A stretch of 64,000 bases of DNA from Acidobacteriota bacterium (GCA_021793405.1 JAJYSV010000018.1:1-64000), one strand, 5' to 3'; positions 45,615 through 54,529 are shown, counted from the first letter of the stretch. The notes: generated from the letters alone by a model not told the origin. Translations and numbers: made by a program.

Positions 45615-46621
45615 GGCTGCAAAAACTCCTTGTACCACTGGACAGTATCGACTAAACCCTGTTCGAGAGTGAAGAGTGGTTCCCAGTCCAGCATTTTGCG
45701 CGCCTTCGCAGCACTCAGATATTGGTGCCGGATTTCATGCGCAGCCTCATTCCTGATGTCGGGTTGAAGGTTCGAACCCATGATTTTCGCAATCATTTCC
45801 ACCAGTTGTAGCACGGTGATCTGTAGTTCGTTCGAGAAATTGAAGGCGTGTCCGATCAGCGATCGATCCGCCGCCAGCTTTTCTGCCAGCATCATATAGG
45901 CTGCCACACCATCGTCCACGTAAAAGTAATCGCGGATGAATTGGCCGTCGGAGCGGATGATGGGCCTTTCGTTATTTAGCAGAGAGCGTATGGTTCCCGG
46001 CACAATACGATTCCAGTTCAGATCGCCCGCACCATAGAAGTTGCCGCAGCGTGTAATGGTAAGTGGCAGCCCATACGTATTGGCATACGCTTGTGCGATC
46101 AGATCGGCGCAGGACTTGCTTGCGTCGTAGGGATGACGGCCTTCCAGCGACGTCTCCTCGCTATAAGGGAGCACAAGCTGGTCGCCGTAGGCCTTGTCGG
46201 AAGACGCAATTACGATCTGCTCCACCTTCGGACTGCGGCGGCACGCTTCGAGTAGCGTCCATGTGCCCTGGATGTTGGATTCGAATGTGGAGACAGGATT
46301 GCGATTGGCGATGCCGACGATGGTTTGCGCGGCCAGATGAAATACCGTGTCAATCTCGTATTCGCCGAGGCACCGCTCCATCGCGTCCTGCTCTCGAACA
46401 TCACCGCGGACAACACGTACCCGTTCCAAATCCCCCGACTGGATCAGTTCAGATTGCGGTACCCAATCGCGGATGAGGCAGACCACCTCCGCGTCATTTT
46501 CCAGCAAACGGCGAACCAAGCAACTGCCCACCAGTCCGCTACCGCCTGTGACGAATACCGGACGACCTTTCCAGAAAGCCGAGCTGGTCAAAGATTTTTC
46601 TGAAAATTTGCTTATCGCCAT
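45611..46621 (-). CDS. rfbG: CDP-glucose 4,6-dehydratase
   Basis: Converts CDP-glucose to CDP-4-keto-6-deoxyglucose with bound NAD. The 336-residue extended SDR has [39 protein letters not shown] (family-specific AAQ.IVG.A), [23 protein letters not shown] (Tyr/Lys), and [20 protein letters not shown], typical of RfbG. The ATG at 46621 overlaps rfbF by 10 bases. Confidence 0.93.
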   Translation of the reverse strand: MAISKFSEKSLTSSAFWKGRPVFVTGGSGLVGSCLVRRLLENDAEVVCLIRDWVPQSELIQSGDLERVRVVRGDVREQDAMERCLGEYEIDTVFHLAAQTIVGIANRNPVSTFESNIQGTWTLLEACRRSPKVEQIVIASSDKAYGDQLVLPYSEETSLEGRHPYDASKSCADLIAQAYANTYGLPLTITRCGNFYGAGDLNWNRIVPGTIRSLLNNERPIIRSDGQFIRDYFYVDDGVAAYMMLAEKLAADRSLIGHAFNFSNELQITVLQLVEMIAKIMGSNLQPDIRNEAAHEIRHQYLSAAKARKMLDWEPLFTLEQGLVDTVQWYKEFLQP

Positions 46622-47388
46622 GTATGCCACGGCGCTGTTCCAGTAGCCCACAATTCATTCAGATGTTGGTACTCGCGGTAGGTATCCATCGCAAAAAAGA
46701 AACCATCGTGTTTATAGGCAACCAGTTGCCCTTCGGCGGCAAGCTGTTCCATTGGCTCCCGCTCGAAGATGCTGTCATCGCCCGTGAGGTAGTCGAATAC
46801 CTTTCGGTTCAACACAAGATATCCTGCGTTAATCCAGCCATCCAATTGCGGCTTCTCAGAGAATCGCATCACACTGTTGTCAGCACTTAATTCCAGTATG
46901 CCAAATCGTGAGGCCGGACGGACAGTCGTGACGGTTGCCAGTTTGCCATGCGCATGATGAAACTCGACGAGCTTGTTGATGTCTACATCGCATAGGCCAT
47001 CTCCATAAGTCAGAAGGAATGTGTCGTCGTCAATGTACTTTGCGACGCGTTGTAGGCGCCCGCCAGTCAGGGTCTCCTGTCCGGTATCGGCAAGCGTTAC
47101 TCGATAGCCGCTTTCCTCGTGAGCTTGGTGATAGGTGATCTCATGACTGTGCCCGAGGGAGACCGTGCAGTCGTTGTTCATTGCTTCATAATTCAGGAAA
47201 TATTCCTTAATGATATTGCCACGATACCCCAGGCAAAGAACATAGTCGGCGTAGCCATAGTGAGCATAACACTTCATGATGTGCCACAAAATCGGACGTC
47301 CCCCGATCTCGACCATCGGCTTGGGGCGAAATTCTGTCTCTTCCCGAAGACGGGTTCCTTTCCCACCACACAGAATGACAACCTTCAT
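46612..47388 (-). CDS. rfbF: glucose-1-phosphate cytidylyltransferase
   Basis: Makes CDP-glucose from glucose 1-phosphate and CTP, the entry to all CDP-3,6-dideoxyhexoses. The 258-residue nucleotidyltransferase has [71 protein letters not shown] and [17 protein letters not shown]. The ATG at 47388 has AGAAGG upstream. First gene of the minus-strand train; the promoter should lie in 47389-47600. Confidence 0.94.
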   Translation of the reverse strand: MKVVILCGGKGTRLREETEFRPKPMVEIGGRPILWHIMKCYAHYGYADYVLCLGYRGNIIKEYFLNYEAMNNDCTVSLGHSHEITYHQAHEESGYRVTLADTGQETLTGGRLQRVAKYIDDDTFLLTYGDGLCDVDINKLVEFHHAHGKLATVTTVRPASRFGILELSADNSVMRFSEKPQLDGWINAGYLVLNRKVFDYLTGDDSIFEREPMEQLAAEGQLVAYKHDGFFFAMDTYREYQHLNELWATGTAPWHTWR

Positions 47389-47601
47389 CTGGATCCTTCT
47401 TGATCTGAAATAAACATCCAACACAATCAACCTACCCCCTACGACAAACCCCAGTCCTGCGTCTTGAAGCTAGGAGGCTAGAACTGAGCATAGTCGGCAT
47501 TGCGAGAGCAAAAGTCAATCGGCCCTTTTCATACAGCAGCATCTTTTAGATTCTATCCGACAACCGCTACCGGTTGGTATAGCTGATCACGATCCAATGC
47601 C

Positions 47602-47952
47602 ATGTCCGCTATGGTTAGCCAGTCACAGCGCGAAGATATGTCGTGGGGGGAGGAGGATTCTCCCGCATACAAACCGTATACACAGAACCAGGAACCGGCA
47701 AACAATGCTATCTGCTCTGTGCCTGCTACAACAATTGCAGCAGCCTCACTTGGCAAAACAGTGTCATCTACCATTACTCCAGCAACCATGCCGATGGCCG
47801 ACGTTGGTCTCGGCTTTACGATGCAGATCTCGCCGAACCACCGGTACAAGCTCTACACGGAGGCGCGCTATGAGGACCTGTTTGAAAATTCAAACCTTGC
47901 CCCATACAAGAACGTGGAGATCATTCCGTTGACCGTAGGCATTCTATGGTGA
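47602..47952 (+). pseudogene. outer-membrane beta-barrel protein, C-terminal remnant
   Basis: The last 55 codons read MPMADVGLGFTMQISPNHRY, KLYTEARYEDLFENSNLAPY and IIPLTVGILW, the alternating pattern and terminal aromatic residue of an outer-membrane barrel. The upstream part is open but of low quality, and a different frame carries CYLLCACYNNCSSLTWQNSV, like the Cys/Asn-rich part of such proteins, so a frameshift is likely. No signal peptide is present. It is a remnant between rfbF and the LysR gene. Confidence 0.5.
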
Positions 47953-48040
47953 AAGCCTGAACGAATTGTTTCTCCCAGGGCTGCGGTGAGTGCTACATGG
48001 AGGGGAGGAGCAGGGGGATTAGATTTTGGCCTTCCTCAGC

Positions 48041-48240
48041 AGAATCTATGGGTAAAAAGTGGAAGAAGACAAGCGAGCATCCTGCGAAGGATCACCAGAT
48101 AAACGTTTTTTTCAACTGATTGCATGAATATATCAACAGGTTAAGCATCAAGTACGTCGGGGCTTTCTTCCGGTCACCAGTTCCGCTGTCGAGCTTTCAA
48201 AGTTTAACCGTCTTCCACCGCCTTTTTACCCACAGATTCC
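48041..48240. repeat. inverted repeat with 26-29 bp arms
   Basis: Arms 48041-48066 and 48212-48240 share GAATCT(A/G)TGGGTAAAAA and the flanking TGGAAGA, with a 3-base length difference. They enclose 145 bases without coding potential. The arms could be the ends of a small non-autonomous element or a folded leftover. The stretch 47953-48315 has no gene. Confidence 0.5.
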
Positions 48241-48315
48241 GCTATAAAGCCAGATTTTGTTGGTTCTAGTTTGCCAATGGCAGGCAGGTGGCTGTGAATG
48301 AATTTCAGATGTGTA

Positions 48316-48356
48316 GAGAGCGTTATACGCCGGTCAAGCTGGCGCATAACGCTCTC
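48316..48356 (-). terminator. hairpin after the LysR gene
   Basis: GAGAGCGTTATACGCC, loop GGTCAAGCT minus pairing edges, GGCGCATAACGCTCTC: 16-bp stem with one mismatch, starting 6 bases beyond the LysR stop. The stem is strong; no long T run. It likely ends the LysR transcript. Confidence 0.6.
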
Positions 48357-48362
48357 CGGGAA

Positions 48363-49355
48363 CTAACTATTCGGTAAAAACGGCCTGAGCCGCAACAAAA
48401 GAACATCAAGAAGTTCCTGAATTCTGCTGTCCTGCTGGTACCGTCTGGAAAACAGTGCGGTTTCGATCCAGAGCAGTTTGTCCGTAATGGGCTTGAAGAT
48501 CACGCCCATGTGAGAATGCCGCGCGACAGACTGCGGCAGCAGTGCTACGCCGAAGTTGTAGGCGACAATTTCCATTGCATGGGTGAACGAGAGTACCTCT
48601 TTCCAGACAGGTCTGGCGCCTGTGCTCGCGATGTATTCCAGCGTTCGATCATAGAAGCCGGGATGGATCGCCCGCGGCAGAAAGAAGACCATCTCTCCGT
48701 CCATGTCCTTTGCAAAAATGGACGGTTGTTTTGCCAGGCGATGGTTCTTCGAGATGCCGAGGCAGAATGGTTCCCGCATAATGGGTTTGACCCAGAGGTC
48801 TTCTTCAAGGATGGGCTGGATGCCGAAGGAGGCATGCAGCCTGCCGCGCAACACATCATCGACGAGGTTGATGGTAGAACCGGTTTCGAGAACGACCCGC
48901 AACTCCTGTTTCTGCAAATACGACCGGGTATTCCCGGATCGCTTCCCGGTTGTTTCGTCGGACTGCTTGGTGGAATCCGGTAAATCGAGCCGTTCCAGCA
49001 TCAGCACCAGCTTGGTATGGATATAGGCGGAATAGCCAAGCCGAAATGGGCCTTGCTCGATCCGAGCCTGATATCGTGTGAGGTCCCAGGCCCGTGCCGC
49101 ATGGGTCATCGCCTCCTGAATTTCCCGGACAAAAATTCTGCCCGGTTCCGTTATGGAAAATGAATTGCGATCGCGATCGAAGAGTTTGACTCCAAGATCG
49201 TTTTCCAATCTTTCGATATGCCGAGCCAGTACGGAAGGATGGACGCCAAATGTTTTGGCTGCCTTGTGGAAGCTGCCCGCCTGGGCAGCAAGCAGGAGGA
49301 ACTGCTGGGTGCGGAAGGGTATGTTGATGGACCAATCGGTTCGCATAGATGTCAC
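48363..49355 (-). CDS. LysR-family transcriptional regulator
   Basis: The 330-residue regulator has an N-terminal winged HTH (about 13-72: FLLLAAQAGSFHKAAKTFGV, HPSVLARHIERLENDLGVKL, FDRDRNSFSITEPG) and a substrate-binding domain from about residue 95. The linker region around 125-150 is longer and more polar than usual (STKQSDETTGKRSGNTRSYL). LysR genes usually control a divergent neighbour; here the upstream 306 bases hold no gene on the plus strand, so the target is unknown. The ATG start is supported by the HTH position. Confidence 0.88.
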   Translation of the reverse strand: MTSMRTDWSINIPFRTQQFLLLAAQAGSFHKAAKTFGVHPSVLARHIERLENDLGVKLFDRDRNSFSITEPGRIFVREIQEAMTHAARAWDLTRYQARIEQGPFRLGYSAYIHTKLVLMLERLDLPDSTKQSDETTGKRSGNTRSYLQKQELRVVLETGSTINLVDDVLRGRLHASFGIQPILEEDLWVKPIMREPFCLGISKNHRLAKQPSIFAKDMDGEMVFFLPRAIHPGFYDRTLEYIASTGARPVWKEVLSFTHAMEIVAYNFGVALLPQSVARHSHMGVIFKPITDKLLWIETALFSRRYQQDSRIQELLDVLLLRLRPFLPNS

Positions 49356-49661
49356 CTCTGAGGGGAATTGAGCATAGGAGCGCCCCGTGTGTGACAGAAG
49401 CGTGACCGTTGCTGGTCAGAGGGAACCTCCATCCATCGAAAGGTCACAAAATTGCTTTGCTCTTTTTTCTTCTTTCCCAAAACAGGAACATCTTGAAGCG
49501 CGAGCGCACAGGAGCAGGTTCGACAGAACAATTTTGGGAGTTCTGTTGCGGTGCATTCAATGTCAACGTGAGCAGGGAGACGGGAACATCGGTCGATCAC
49601 GTATTCTTGTTTCCGGGCAAAACGCGATCGATCATTCGCCTGTATCGGGTCAATACGAAAG
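49356..49661. other. intergenic, no gene seen
   Basis: It separates the BrnA stop from the LysR start and should hold the LysR promoter. No clear operator or terminator is recognised. Confidence 0.4.
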
Positions 49662-49928
49662 CTAGCTCGCGGCTTTGATTTCTTCGCGGAGAATGCGGCG
49701 GAGCGTGTCTTCGAGCTTTGGCGCTTTGCCCTCCACATGCTGGCGCAATGCATCATTGATCAATGTCTGATAGCCTGCCGAACCGCCAGACCTCTCGGCC
49801 TCTTTCAAGAAGTGGTCCACCATGTCGTCATCGATACGGATGGTGATTCGCGTCTTTCCCCGCTGTTCCGGCTCCGGGGTCGTGATCCGGCCACGCTTGC
49901 CTTTGCTGAAATCGTATTGCTGTTTCAT
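49662..49928 (-). CDS. brnA: BrnA-family antitoxin
   Basis: The 88-residue RHH protein has TRITIRIDDDMVDHFLKEAE, GGSAGYQTLINDALRQHVEG, the BrnA pattern with an N-terminal KGKRGRI segment. It overlaps the BrnT gene by four bases. It would bind BrnT and the operon's operator. Since the BrnT N-terminus is altered, the natural promoter may have been lost. Confidence 0.88.
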   Translation of the reverse strand: MKQQYDFSKGKRGRITTPEPEQRGKTRITIRIDDDMVDHFLKEAERSGGSAGYQTLINDALRQHVEGKAPKLEDTLRRILREEIKAAS

Positions 49929-50182
49929 CGCTCCTCCTCGTACTGCATGCGTTCGTGCGGCTCTGCCAATCGCGCTGAGATGATGCGAATCTTTCTCCCG
50001 CGATAGCTGTAGACGACAACCAGCGCTCGTCCCCTCGCGCCCGAACCAATGGACACGAAGCGCTGTTCGTTGGGACCGGAGACATCATCCGTGATGGTGA
50101 TGGCGTAATCGTCCTCAAAGACCGGAAGGGACTCAGAAAAGTGGACACAGTGCTTTTTATAGTTGGCTTCGGCCTTCCGCAT
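49925..50182 (-). CDS. brnT: BrnT-family toxin, N-terminus replaced
   Basis: The 85-residue RelE-superfamily RNase has KAEANYKKHCVHFSES, RFVSIGSGARGRALVVVYSY and RIISARLAEPHERMQYEEE, the BrnT core. Family members begin with (V/I)xFEWDPxK before KAEAN; here the reading starts MRKAEAN and the bases before it belong to a fragment of the trbB gene. About 8-10 residues of the first strand are missing, so activity is doubtful. No good ribosome site is seen before 50182. Confidence 0.78.
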   Translation of the reverse strand: MRKAEANYKKHCVHFSESLPVFEDDYAITITDDVSGPNEQRFVSIGSGARGRALVVVYSYRGRKIRIISARLAEPHERMQYEEER

Positions 50183-50235
50183 CGGCCTCGGCGGACAGCA
50201 GAGACGAAATGCCGCGCAGGAGCAACGTGCGCAGC
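50175..50235 (-). pseudogene. duplicated trbB fragment
   Basis: About 59 bases match trbB at 51112-51170 with 7 differences (about 88% identity). On the minus strand it encodes LRTLLLRGISSLLSAEADA, the counterpart of LRTLLMRGTSSLLPAEADA in the intact gene. It joins directly to the BrnT coding sequence. It is a scar of a second, diverged trbB copy, not a recent duplicate. Confidence 0.75.
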
Positions 50236-50248
50236 TGGCACTGACGTG

Positions 50249-50662
50249 TCAGAGTGAGAGAACATTGAGGCCGGGGATGCGCTGGAAGTGTTTCACATTC
50301 AATGAAACAACGGCGAACCCTAAGTACAGAGCTGTGGCCCCGATGAGGAGATCCTCAAAGGCGATGATGTTCCCGACTGCGGTCTGTTCGCCTTCGATAC
50401 GTCCGGCGAGTTGGGAGATGGCAAGCGAAACCGGATGCACGATCATGTCCCGGTACAGTTCTTCCGAGAATGCTCGCCGCCGTTCACGGTCTACATCGGT
50501 TTTTGCCCGATAGATGCCATGCGTCAGTTCGACGACGCTGACAGCGGAGAGCGCGGCTTCAGTCTCGTTGTGCGCGGCCTGCACACGCTGGAGAACCTGT
50601 TTCACCGTTTCCCTTCGCCGTTCGCCTGCGATCAGAATACTGGTATCGAGGATCAATCCCAT
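50249..50662 (-). CDS. vapC: VapC-type PIN toxin
   Basis: The 137-residue PIN RNase has MGLILDTSILIAGERR (Asp6), SVVELTHGIYRA (Glu), IIAFEDLLIGATALYLG (Asp) and VSLNVKHFQRIPGL, close to canonical VapC (the usual TxNxxDF becomes SLNVKHF). It overlaps the Phd-type antitoxin gene by 10 bases, downstream of it. Confidence 0.88.
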   Translation of the reverse strand: MGLILDTSILIAGERRRETVKQVLQRVQAAHNETEAALSAVSVVELTHGIYRAKTDVDRERRRAFSEELYRDMIVHPVSLAISQLAGRIEGEQTAVGNIIAFEDLLIGATALYLGFAVVSLNVKHFQRIPGLNVLSL

Positions 50663-50940
50663 GTGGAGAGTTCACGAGGCTTGCGATTGCGAATGATTTC
50701 TTCCAAATCAGAGGCAAAGCTCGCGTCCATGACTGGCTCATACCCCAGCTCTTGGGTATGTTTTTCGGCCAGAGCAATAGATTCTGAAAGAAGACGGCCG
50801 CGAGGCTCCAAGGCAGAGCGCAGAATCGCCACCGGAGAGTCTTCATTCTCGATGACGACTTCAACACCCGCACGCACGCGATCCATAACGGCAGCGAAGT
50901 TGCGGGTTGCTTCGGCCTCCGAAATGTGGATGGTTGCCAT
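50653..50940 (-). CDS. Phd/YefM-type antitoxin partner of VapC
   Basis: The 95-residue protein has MATIHISEAEATRNFAAVMD, VRAGVEVVIENEDSPVAILR, the Phd_YefM fold, and a C-terminal SFASDLEEIIRNRKPRELS toxin-binding tail. The ATG at 50940 was chosen. A short palindrome (ATCAT-GACT-ATGAT, 50942-50955) sits right before the start and may be part of the operator. It lies 84 bases after trbB. Confidence 0.85.
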   Translation of the reverse strand: MATIHISEAEATRNFAAVMDRVRAGVEVVIENEDSPVAILRSALEPRGRLLSESIALAEKHTQELGYEPVMDASFASDLEEIIRNRKPRELSTWD

Positions 50941-51024
50941 AATCATGACTATGATACTCCTGCTCGATTTTTATGAATCAGCGAAAGAATTATTTGAGGC
51001 CTAATTCCTGTTGGCTGAATCGTC

Positions 51025-51927
51025 CTATGATGTCACTTCCAGGATTTCCCGGACGTGCCGCATCCCATCTTTACGGTCGATATGGATGACGCAGTGGATG
51101 GACGTGTGGATTTCCGCATCGGCTTCGGCTGGCAGCAGAGACGAAGTACCGCGCATGAGCAATGTGCGCAATCGCAGCAAAGCGCCTTGCGCACTGCTGG
51201 CATGGATGGTGGCCAGCGTTCCCCGATGTCCGGTGTTCATGGAATCGAGCAGCGTGCGGGCCTCGGTCCCACGGATTTCGCCGAGGATGATCCTGTCGGG
51301 CCGGTGACGCAGTGCGGCCTTGAGCAGGTCATCGAAGGTGACGGGATGTTTGTGCGTATCCGTCTGGGCCTCCGCCGAGACCACATGCGGCTTGCGGATG
51401 TGCAGCTCTGCCGTATCTTCAATAATCAGAATGCGCTCATTGTTTGGGATGGCATCGGCCAAAACATTGAGGAGCGTGGTCTTCCCGGTAGAGGTTCCGC
51501 CGGAGATGAGGAGATTGTCGCCACGTCGGACCGCGTAGGCCAGTATCGCAGCCTGTTCCGCCGTCAGCATCTTGCGTTCGATCAAATCATCCATCGAGAA
51601 GTTCCGCGAAGTGAACTTGCGGATGGTCACCAGCGGCTGCGGATGGACAATGGGCGGGATGGTCGCAGCCAGACGGCTGCCATCGGGCAGACGCAGGTTC
51701 AGGATCGGCGAATCGGCGTCGAGTTTTTTGCCGAAGCGGTTGGCGATCACTTCCAGGCCCGTCAACAGCGCGCCGTCCGCGAAGAGAATCCCCGACAGGA
51801 GCTGGATGGCCCCGTCCTCCTCGATCCAGACCGAAGAATCGGGGTTGATCATGATCTCGCTGACGGTTGCGGCCTTAAGCAAATGCTGGATCGGCTTCAG
51901 GAACGGCAGGATGATTTCAAAGCTCAC
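51025..51927 (-). CDS. trbB: VirB11/TrbB secretion ATPase
   Basis: Hexameric ATPase that powers pilus assembly and DNA transfer at the inner membrane. The 300-residue protein has an N-terminal PAS-like domain (ATVSEIMINPDSSVWIEEDG), Walker A GGTSTGKT (143-150), Asp box IIEDTAELHI, Walker B RIILGEIRG and the His box HRGTLATIHASSA. The start GTG 51927 overlaps the T4CP stop (GTGA) with GGAGGG upstream. It is the last gene of the conjugation train. Confidence 0.93.
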   Translation of the reverse strand: MSFEIILPFLKPIQHLLKAATVSEIMINPDSSVWIEEDGAIQLLSGILFADGALLTGLEVIANRFGKKLDADSPILNLRLPDGSRLAATIPPIVHPQPLVTIRKFTSRNFSMDDLIERKMLTAEQAAILAYAVRRGDNLLISGGTSTGKTTLLNVLADAIPNNERILIIEDTAELHIRKPHVVSAEAQTDTHKHPVTFDDLLKAALRHRPDRIILGEIRGTEARTLLDSMNTGHRGTLATIHASSAQGALLRLRTLLMRGTSSLLPAEADAEIHTSIHCVIHIDRKDGMRHVREILEVTS

Positions 51928-53960
51928 GGTTCTACCCTCCCTGGATCGAAGCCGATTCGCTCCTGCGCGAACCATGTCATGGTGACGGGCAGGAAATCGG
52001 GCTTCAGGTAGCAGAAGGTGGGAGGCAAGGGGCTGACGCCATTGAAGGCGACGACCACGGCCTGTGCGTTCTTCAGATCGAAAAAGGTCTTTTCCTCAAA
52101 CAGCGGCTCCTTATGCTTCTGGTACTGCTTGGAAGCGGAGACAGAGCCTTTGCTGGACGAGGTGCGTCCACTCAGCCAGCCGACATTGGCGTTGGCTGAG
52201 GACTCGGAGACGGTATAGCTGATCCGGGTCCTGTCCGCTTTGCCACATAGTTCCGAGGCATAGCGTGCCGTCTCGGGATCGGAGGTCGTCAGGAATACTT
52301 TCGTGCGGAATGCCTGGAGCAAGGTCTTCACCCCTTCATTGGGCAGGGCCTCGGTCAGGCTCGATATACTCTGCGACGCGACGATGGGGATGCACTTCGG
52401 CTGGCGGGAAATGGACAGGAACCGTTCATCCCCGGTGGGATTGTCGCCGCCAACGGTGGCGAAGTTCTGGTACTCGTCGCAGATAAAAACCGTTGGACGG
52501 AAGTGTTTGTCCGGTTCGGCATCCATCTTCGGAATGCGCAGTTGCACGGCCCGCTGATAGTCGATCTTCATCATGGTGCCGATGGTTTTGGCCAGCGCTG
52601 GGTTCAGAACTACAGGGAAGTTCAGGCCGACCACTTTGCCGGTCTCGATCAGCTCCTCGAAGGGCGGCAGGACGCGACCGCGAGGATCGGCAGCACAAGG
52701 CCTGCCCTCATAGAGTTCCTTGGGTGGGCAGAAGACACGGCGCACTTGCGGATCGGTCTCAAACAACGAGAGGAAGACAACGATGCCCTGGATGATGGAG
52801 GTCTTGACTTCGGAGCGGAAGAACTTCCAGTGCTCCCAGTACCAATACTGGATGCTGTCGTAGCGGTCGCGCTGTTCCGGTCGATACGGCTTACGAGTGA
52901 AGACATCGAAGACTGCGGAGGTCTCCTCGATCAGCAACCGTTCCAGTTCCTCCGTCCTGGCCACGAGATACAGTTCCTCATCCTCCCGCCATTCGCATCC
53001 CAGAGGAGACAGGAGCGATTGACATACGCCATACGCCTCTTTGCCGATACCGATGTAGCTGGTGGTGCTGAAGCGCGCGCCCACTTCGATCAACATCTCT
53101 TCGAGCCTGCCCGCGCTGATGACGGTGCGGAAGAGATCGACCATCGTGAGGTATCCATCGCGGATGCGGTGCAGCAAAATCACGTACCGCATAAGGTCCG
53201 TGTAAGACTGCTGCCAGAATGGTTCCTTGCCCTTGCCCCAGATGGAAGTGATGATGGATGCGATGTTGAATGCCTGCGCGTAAGGATCGAGCGAGTTGTT
53301 GAGCGGGTTATAGCGGATGTCGCCGTCGAGTGAGACCTCGATGTAATCCCGCGCGCGTCCGCACCATTCGAGGATGCGCTGAAGCTGACGGCAGAGGTCG
53401 CCCTTGACCTCCAGCACAATGCCGGAGAGTTTCCGTGCGGGGTCGTTCGCACGATACGCAAACAACTGACGCATAGCAGGCAGGATCAGTCCATAAGTTT
53501 TACCGGAGCCAATGGAGCCGAAAGACGCGATGCCGGTGTAGAGGCCGCGCTCCGGGACCGAAAGCCACTGCGGGGCCGGGCTGGGCTTCGGCACAAGCTG
53601 GCGATGGACTTCGCCCAGCACCAGAGATAAGGAGGTACGGGTACGAGGATCGGGATACAGAGGCAGCGCTCCAGCGGCCTGCTCTGACTCCGTCCTATAT
53701 AGATGGACGTACAGGAGCGAAAAGATCATGGAGAAAACAAGAAATGGCGTGCTGTACAAAAAGAAGTCATAGCTCCAGAGCAGCCCATGAAAGATCGGAG
53801 GCCGCTGGTAGGCGATCAGGCGCAGCAAGGGATTTGTTTGGTTAATCGGGTAGAGACTACTCAAGACGATGCCGCAAGCCGCGCTCAATCCCAGCGAAAG
53901 CAGGGTGCGGTATTCGACCAGCGGACGGATGAAATTCCGAACGTATACTTGAAAGCTCAT
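51924..53960 (-). CDS. traG: type IV coupling protein (VirD4/TraG)
   Basis: Brings the relaxase-DNA complex to the secretion channel. The 678-residue protein has two N-terminal membrane segments (about 20-37 and 66-87), Walker A GSIGSGKT (148-155), LDGDIRYNPLN, and Walker B VFICDEYQNF with the following GDERFLSISRQPKCIPIVAS block. Between residues 320 and 400 lies a longer all-alpha region than in most VirD4 proteins. The ribosome site GGAGG lies upstream. It is preceded by a small Ala/Pro-tailed protein gene by 17 bases. Confidence 0.92.
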   Translation of the reverse strand: MSFQVYVRNFIRPLVEYRTLLSLGLSAACGIVLSSLYPINQTNPLLRLIAYQRPPIFHGLLWSYDFFLYSTPFLVFSMIFSLLYVHLYRTESEQAAGALPLYPDPRTRTSLSLVLGEVHRQLVPKPSPAPQWLSVPERGLYTGIASFGSIGSGKTYGLILPAMRQLFAYRANDPARKLSGIVLEVKGDLCRQLQRILEWCGRARDYIEVSLDGDIRYNPLNNSLDPYAQAFNIASIITSIWGKGKEPFWQQSYTDLMRYVILLHRIRDGYLTMVDLFRTVISAGRLEEMLIEVGARFSTTSYIGIGKEAYGVCQSLLSPLGCEWREDEELYLVARTEELERLLIEETSAVFDVFTRKPYRPEQRDRYDSIQYWYWEHWKFFRSEVKTSIIQGIVVFLSLFETDPQVRRVFCPPKELYEGRPCAADPRGRVLPPFEELIETGKVVGLNFPVVLNPALAKTIGTMMKIDYQRAVQLRIPKMDAEPDKHFRPTVFICDEYQNFATVGGDNPTGDERFLSISRQPKCIPIVASQSISSLTEALPNEGVKTLLQAFRTKVFLTTSDPETARYASELCGKADRTRISYTVSESSANANVGWLSGRTSSSKGSVSASKQYQKHKEPLFEEKTFFDLKNAQAVVVAFNGVSPLPPTFCYLKPDFLPVTMTWFAQERIGFDPGRVEP

Positions 53961-53977
53961 GAGAATGACGCCTCCTT

Positions 53978-54295
53978 TCAGGCGTGGGCCGTGCTACTGG
54001 TGGACGATGGTTCGGATTTTGGCGCGGCTTCGATGGCAGGCTTGATCGGCGTCGGCTGTACCTTGGAGGGGCCGACAGATTGCGTGGCCTTCGCTGCAGG
54101 GCTGGCCTTGTACTTCTGGAAGTCCTCTTCCTGCGTGAGAGCGAAACGCAGCAGTTCATTGACGACATAATGCGTTTCGTTGTTCGACCACTGCGCCAAC
54201 AACTCGATGTTCTCGGCGATGGTCTGGTCGATGGAGGATTGCAGCTTCGCGCGCCGAATCCTGCTGACACCGTGTTCCAGTTTGAGTTTGCTCAT
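53978..54295 (-). CDS. small accessory protein of the transfer operon
   Basis: The 105-residue protein has a short helical N-terminal half (SKLKLEHGVSRIRRAKLQSS, then IDQTIAENIELLAQWSNNET and HYVVNELLRFALTQEEDF), which could be an RHH-like DNA-binding fold, and a disordered Ala/Pro/Ser-rich C-terminus. Directly upstream of the T4CP and directly downstream of three inverted repeats, so a role at oriT (relaxosome or regulator) is a reasonable guess. Confidence 0.6.
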   Translation of the reverse strand: MSKLKLEHGVSRIRRAKLQSSIDQTIAENIELLAQWSNNETHYVVNELLRFALTQEEDFQKYKASPAAKATQSVGPSKVQPTPIKPAIEAAPKSEPSSTSSTAHA

Positions 54296-54359
54296 ACGAT
54301 TCTCCTGTCGATCAAATTGCGATCTGTTGTGTATCTGTCCCGGATGCGATGAGGATCAG

Positions 54360-54514
54360 CGCTGGATTACGGCACTGATCTGGTTTGTAATCCAGCGCAT
54401 ATCCAGAAAATATCTGCGCCCGATATTTTCTGGATATGTTCCAGAGCCGAGGCGGGAGCGACCAGCGCGGTGCAAACCGACGCGGCAACCCGGCAGGGGC
54501 GTCGCTCCCGCCTC
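54360..54514. repeat. three consecutive perfect inverted repeats (oriT/regulatory candidate)
   Basis: IR1 54360-54399: 12-bp arms GCGCTGGATTAC. IR2 54400-54438: 16-bp arms ATATCCAGAAAATATC with a 7-base loop. IR3 54450-54514: 14-bp arms GAGGCGGGAGCGAC with a 37-base loop. They fill the 234-base gap between the accessory gene at 54530 and the small protein gene ahead of the T4CP. Such stacked repeats are common at transfer origins and at attenuators. Confidence 0.75.
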
Positions 54515-54529
54515 AGCACATACTTTCAC

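Noticed and set aside
51055-52011. Plus-strand frame of 318 codons opposite trbB
   Set aside because: Composition follows the third-base bias of trbB on the other strand; no protein family is recognisable.
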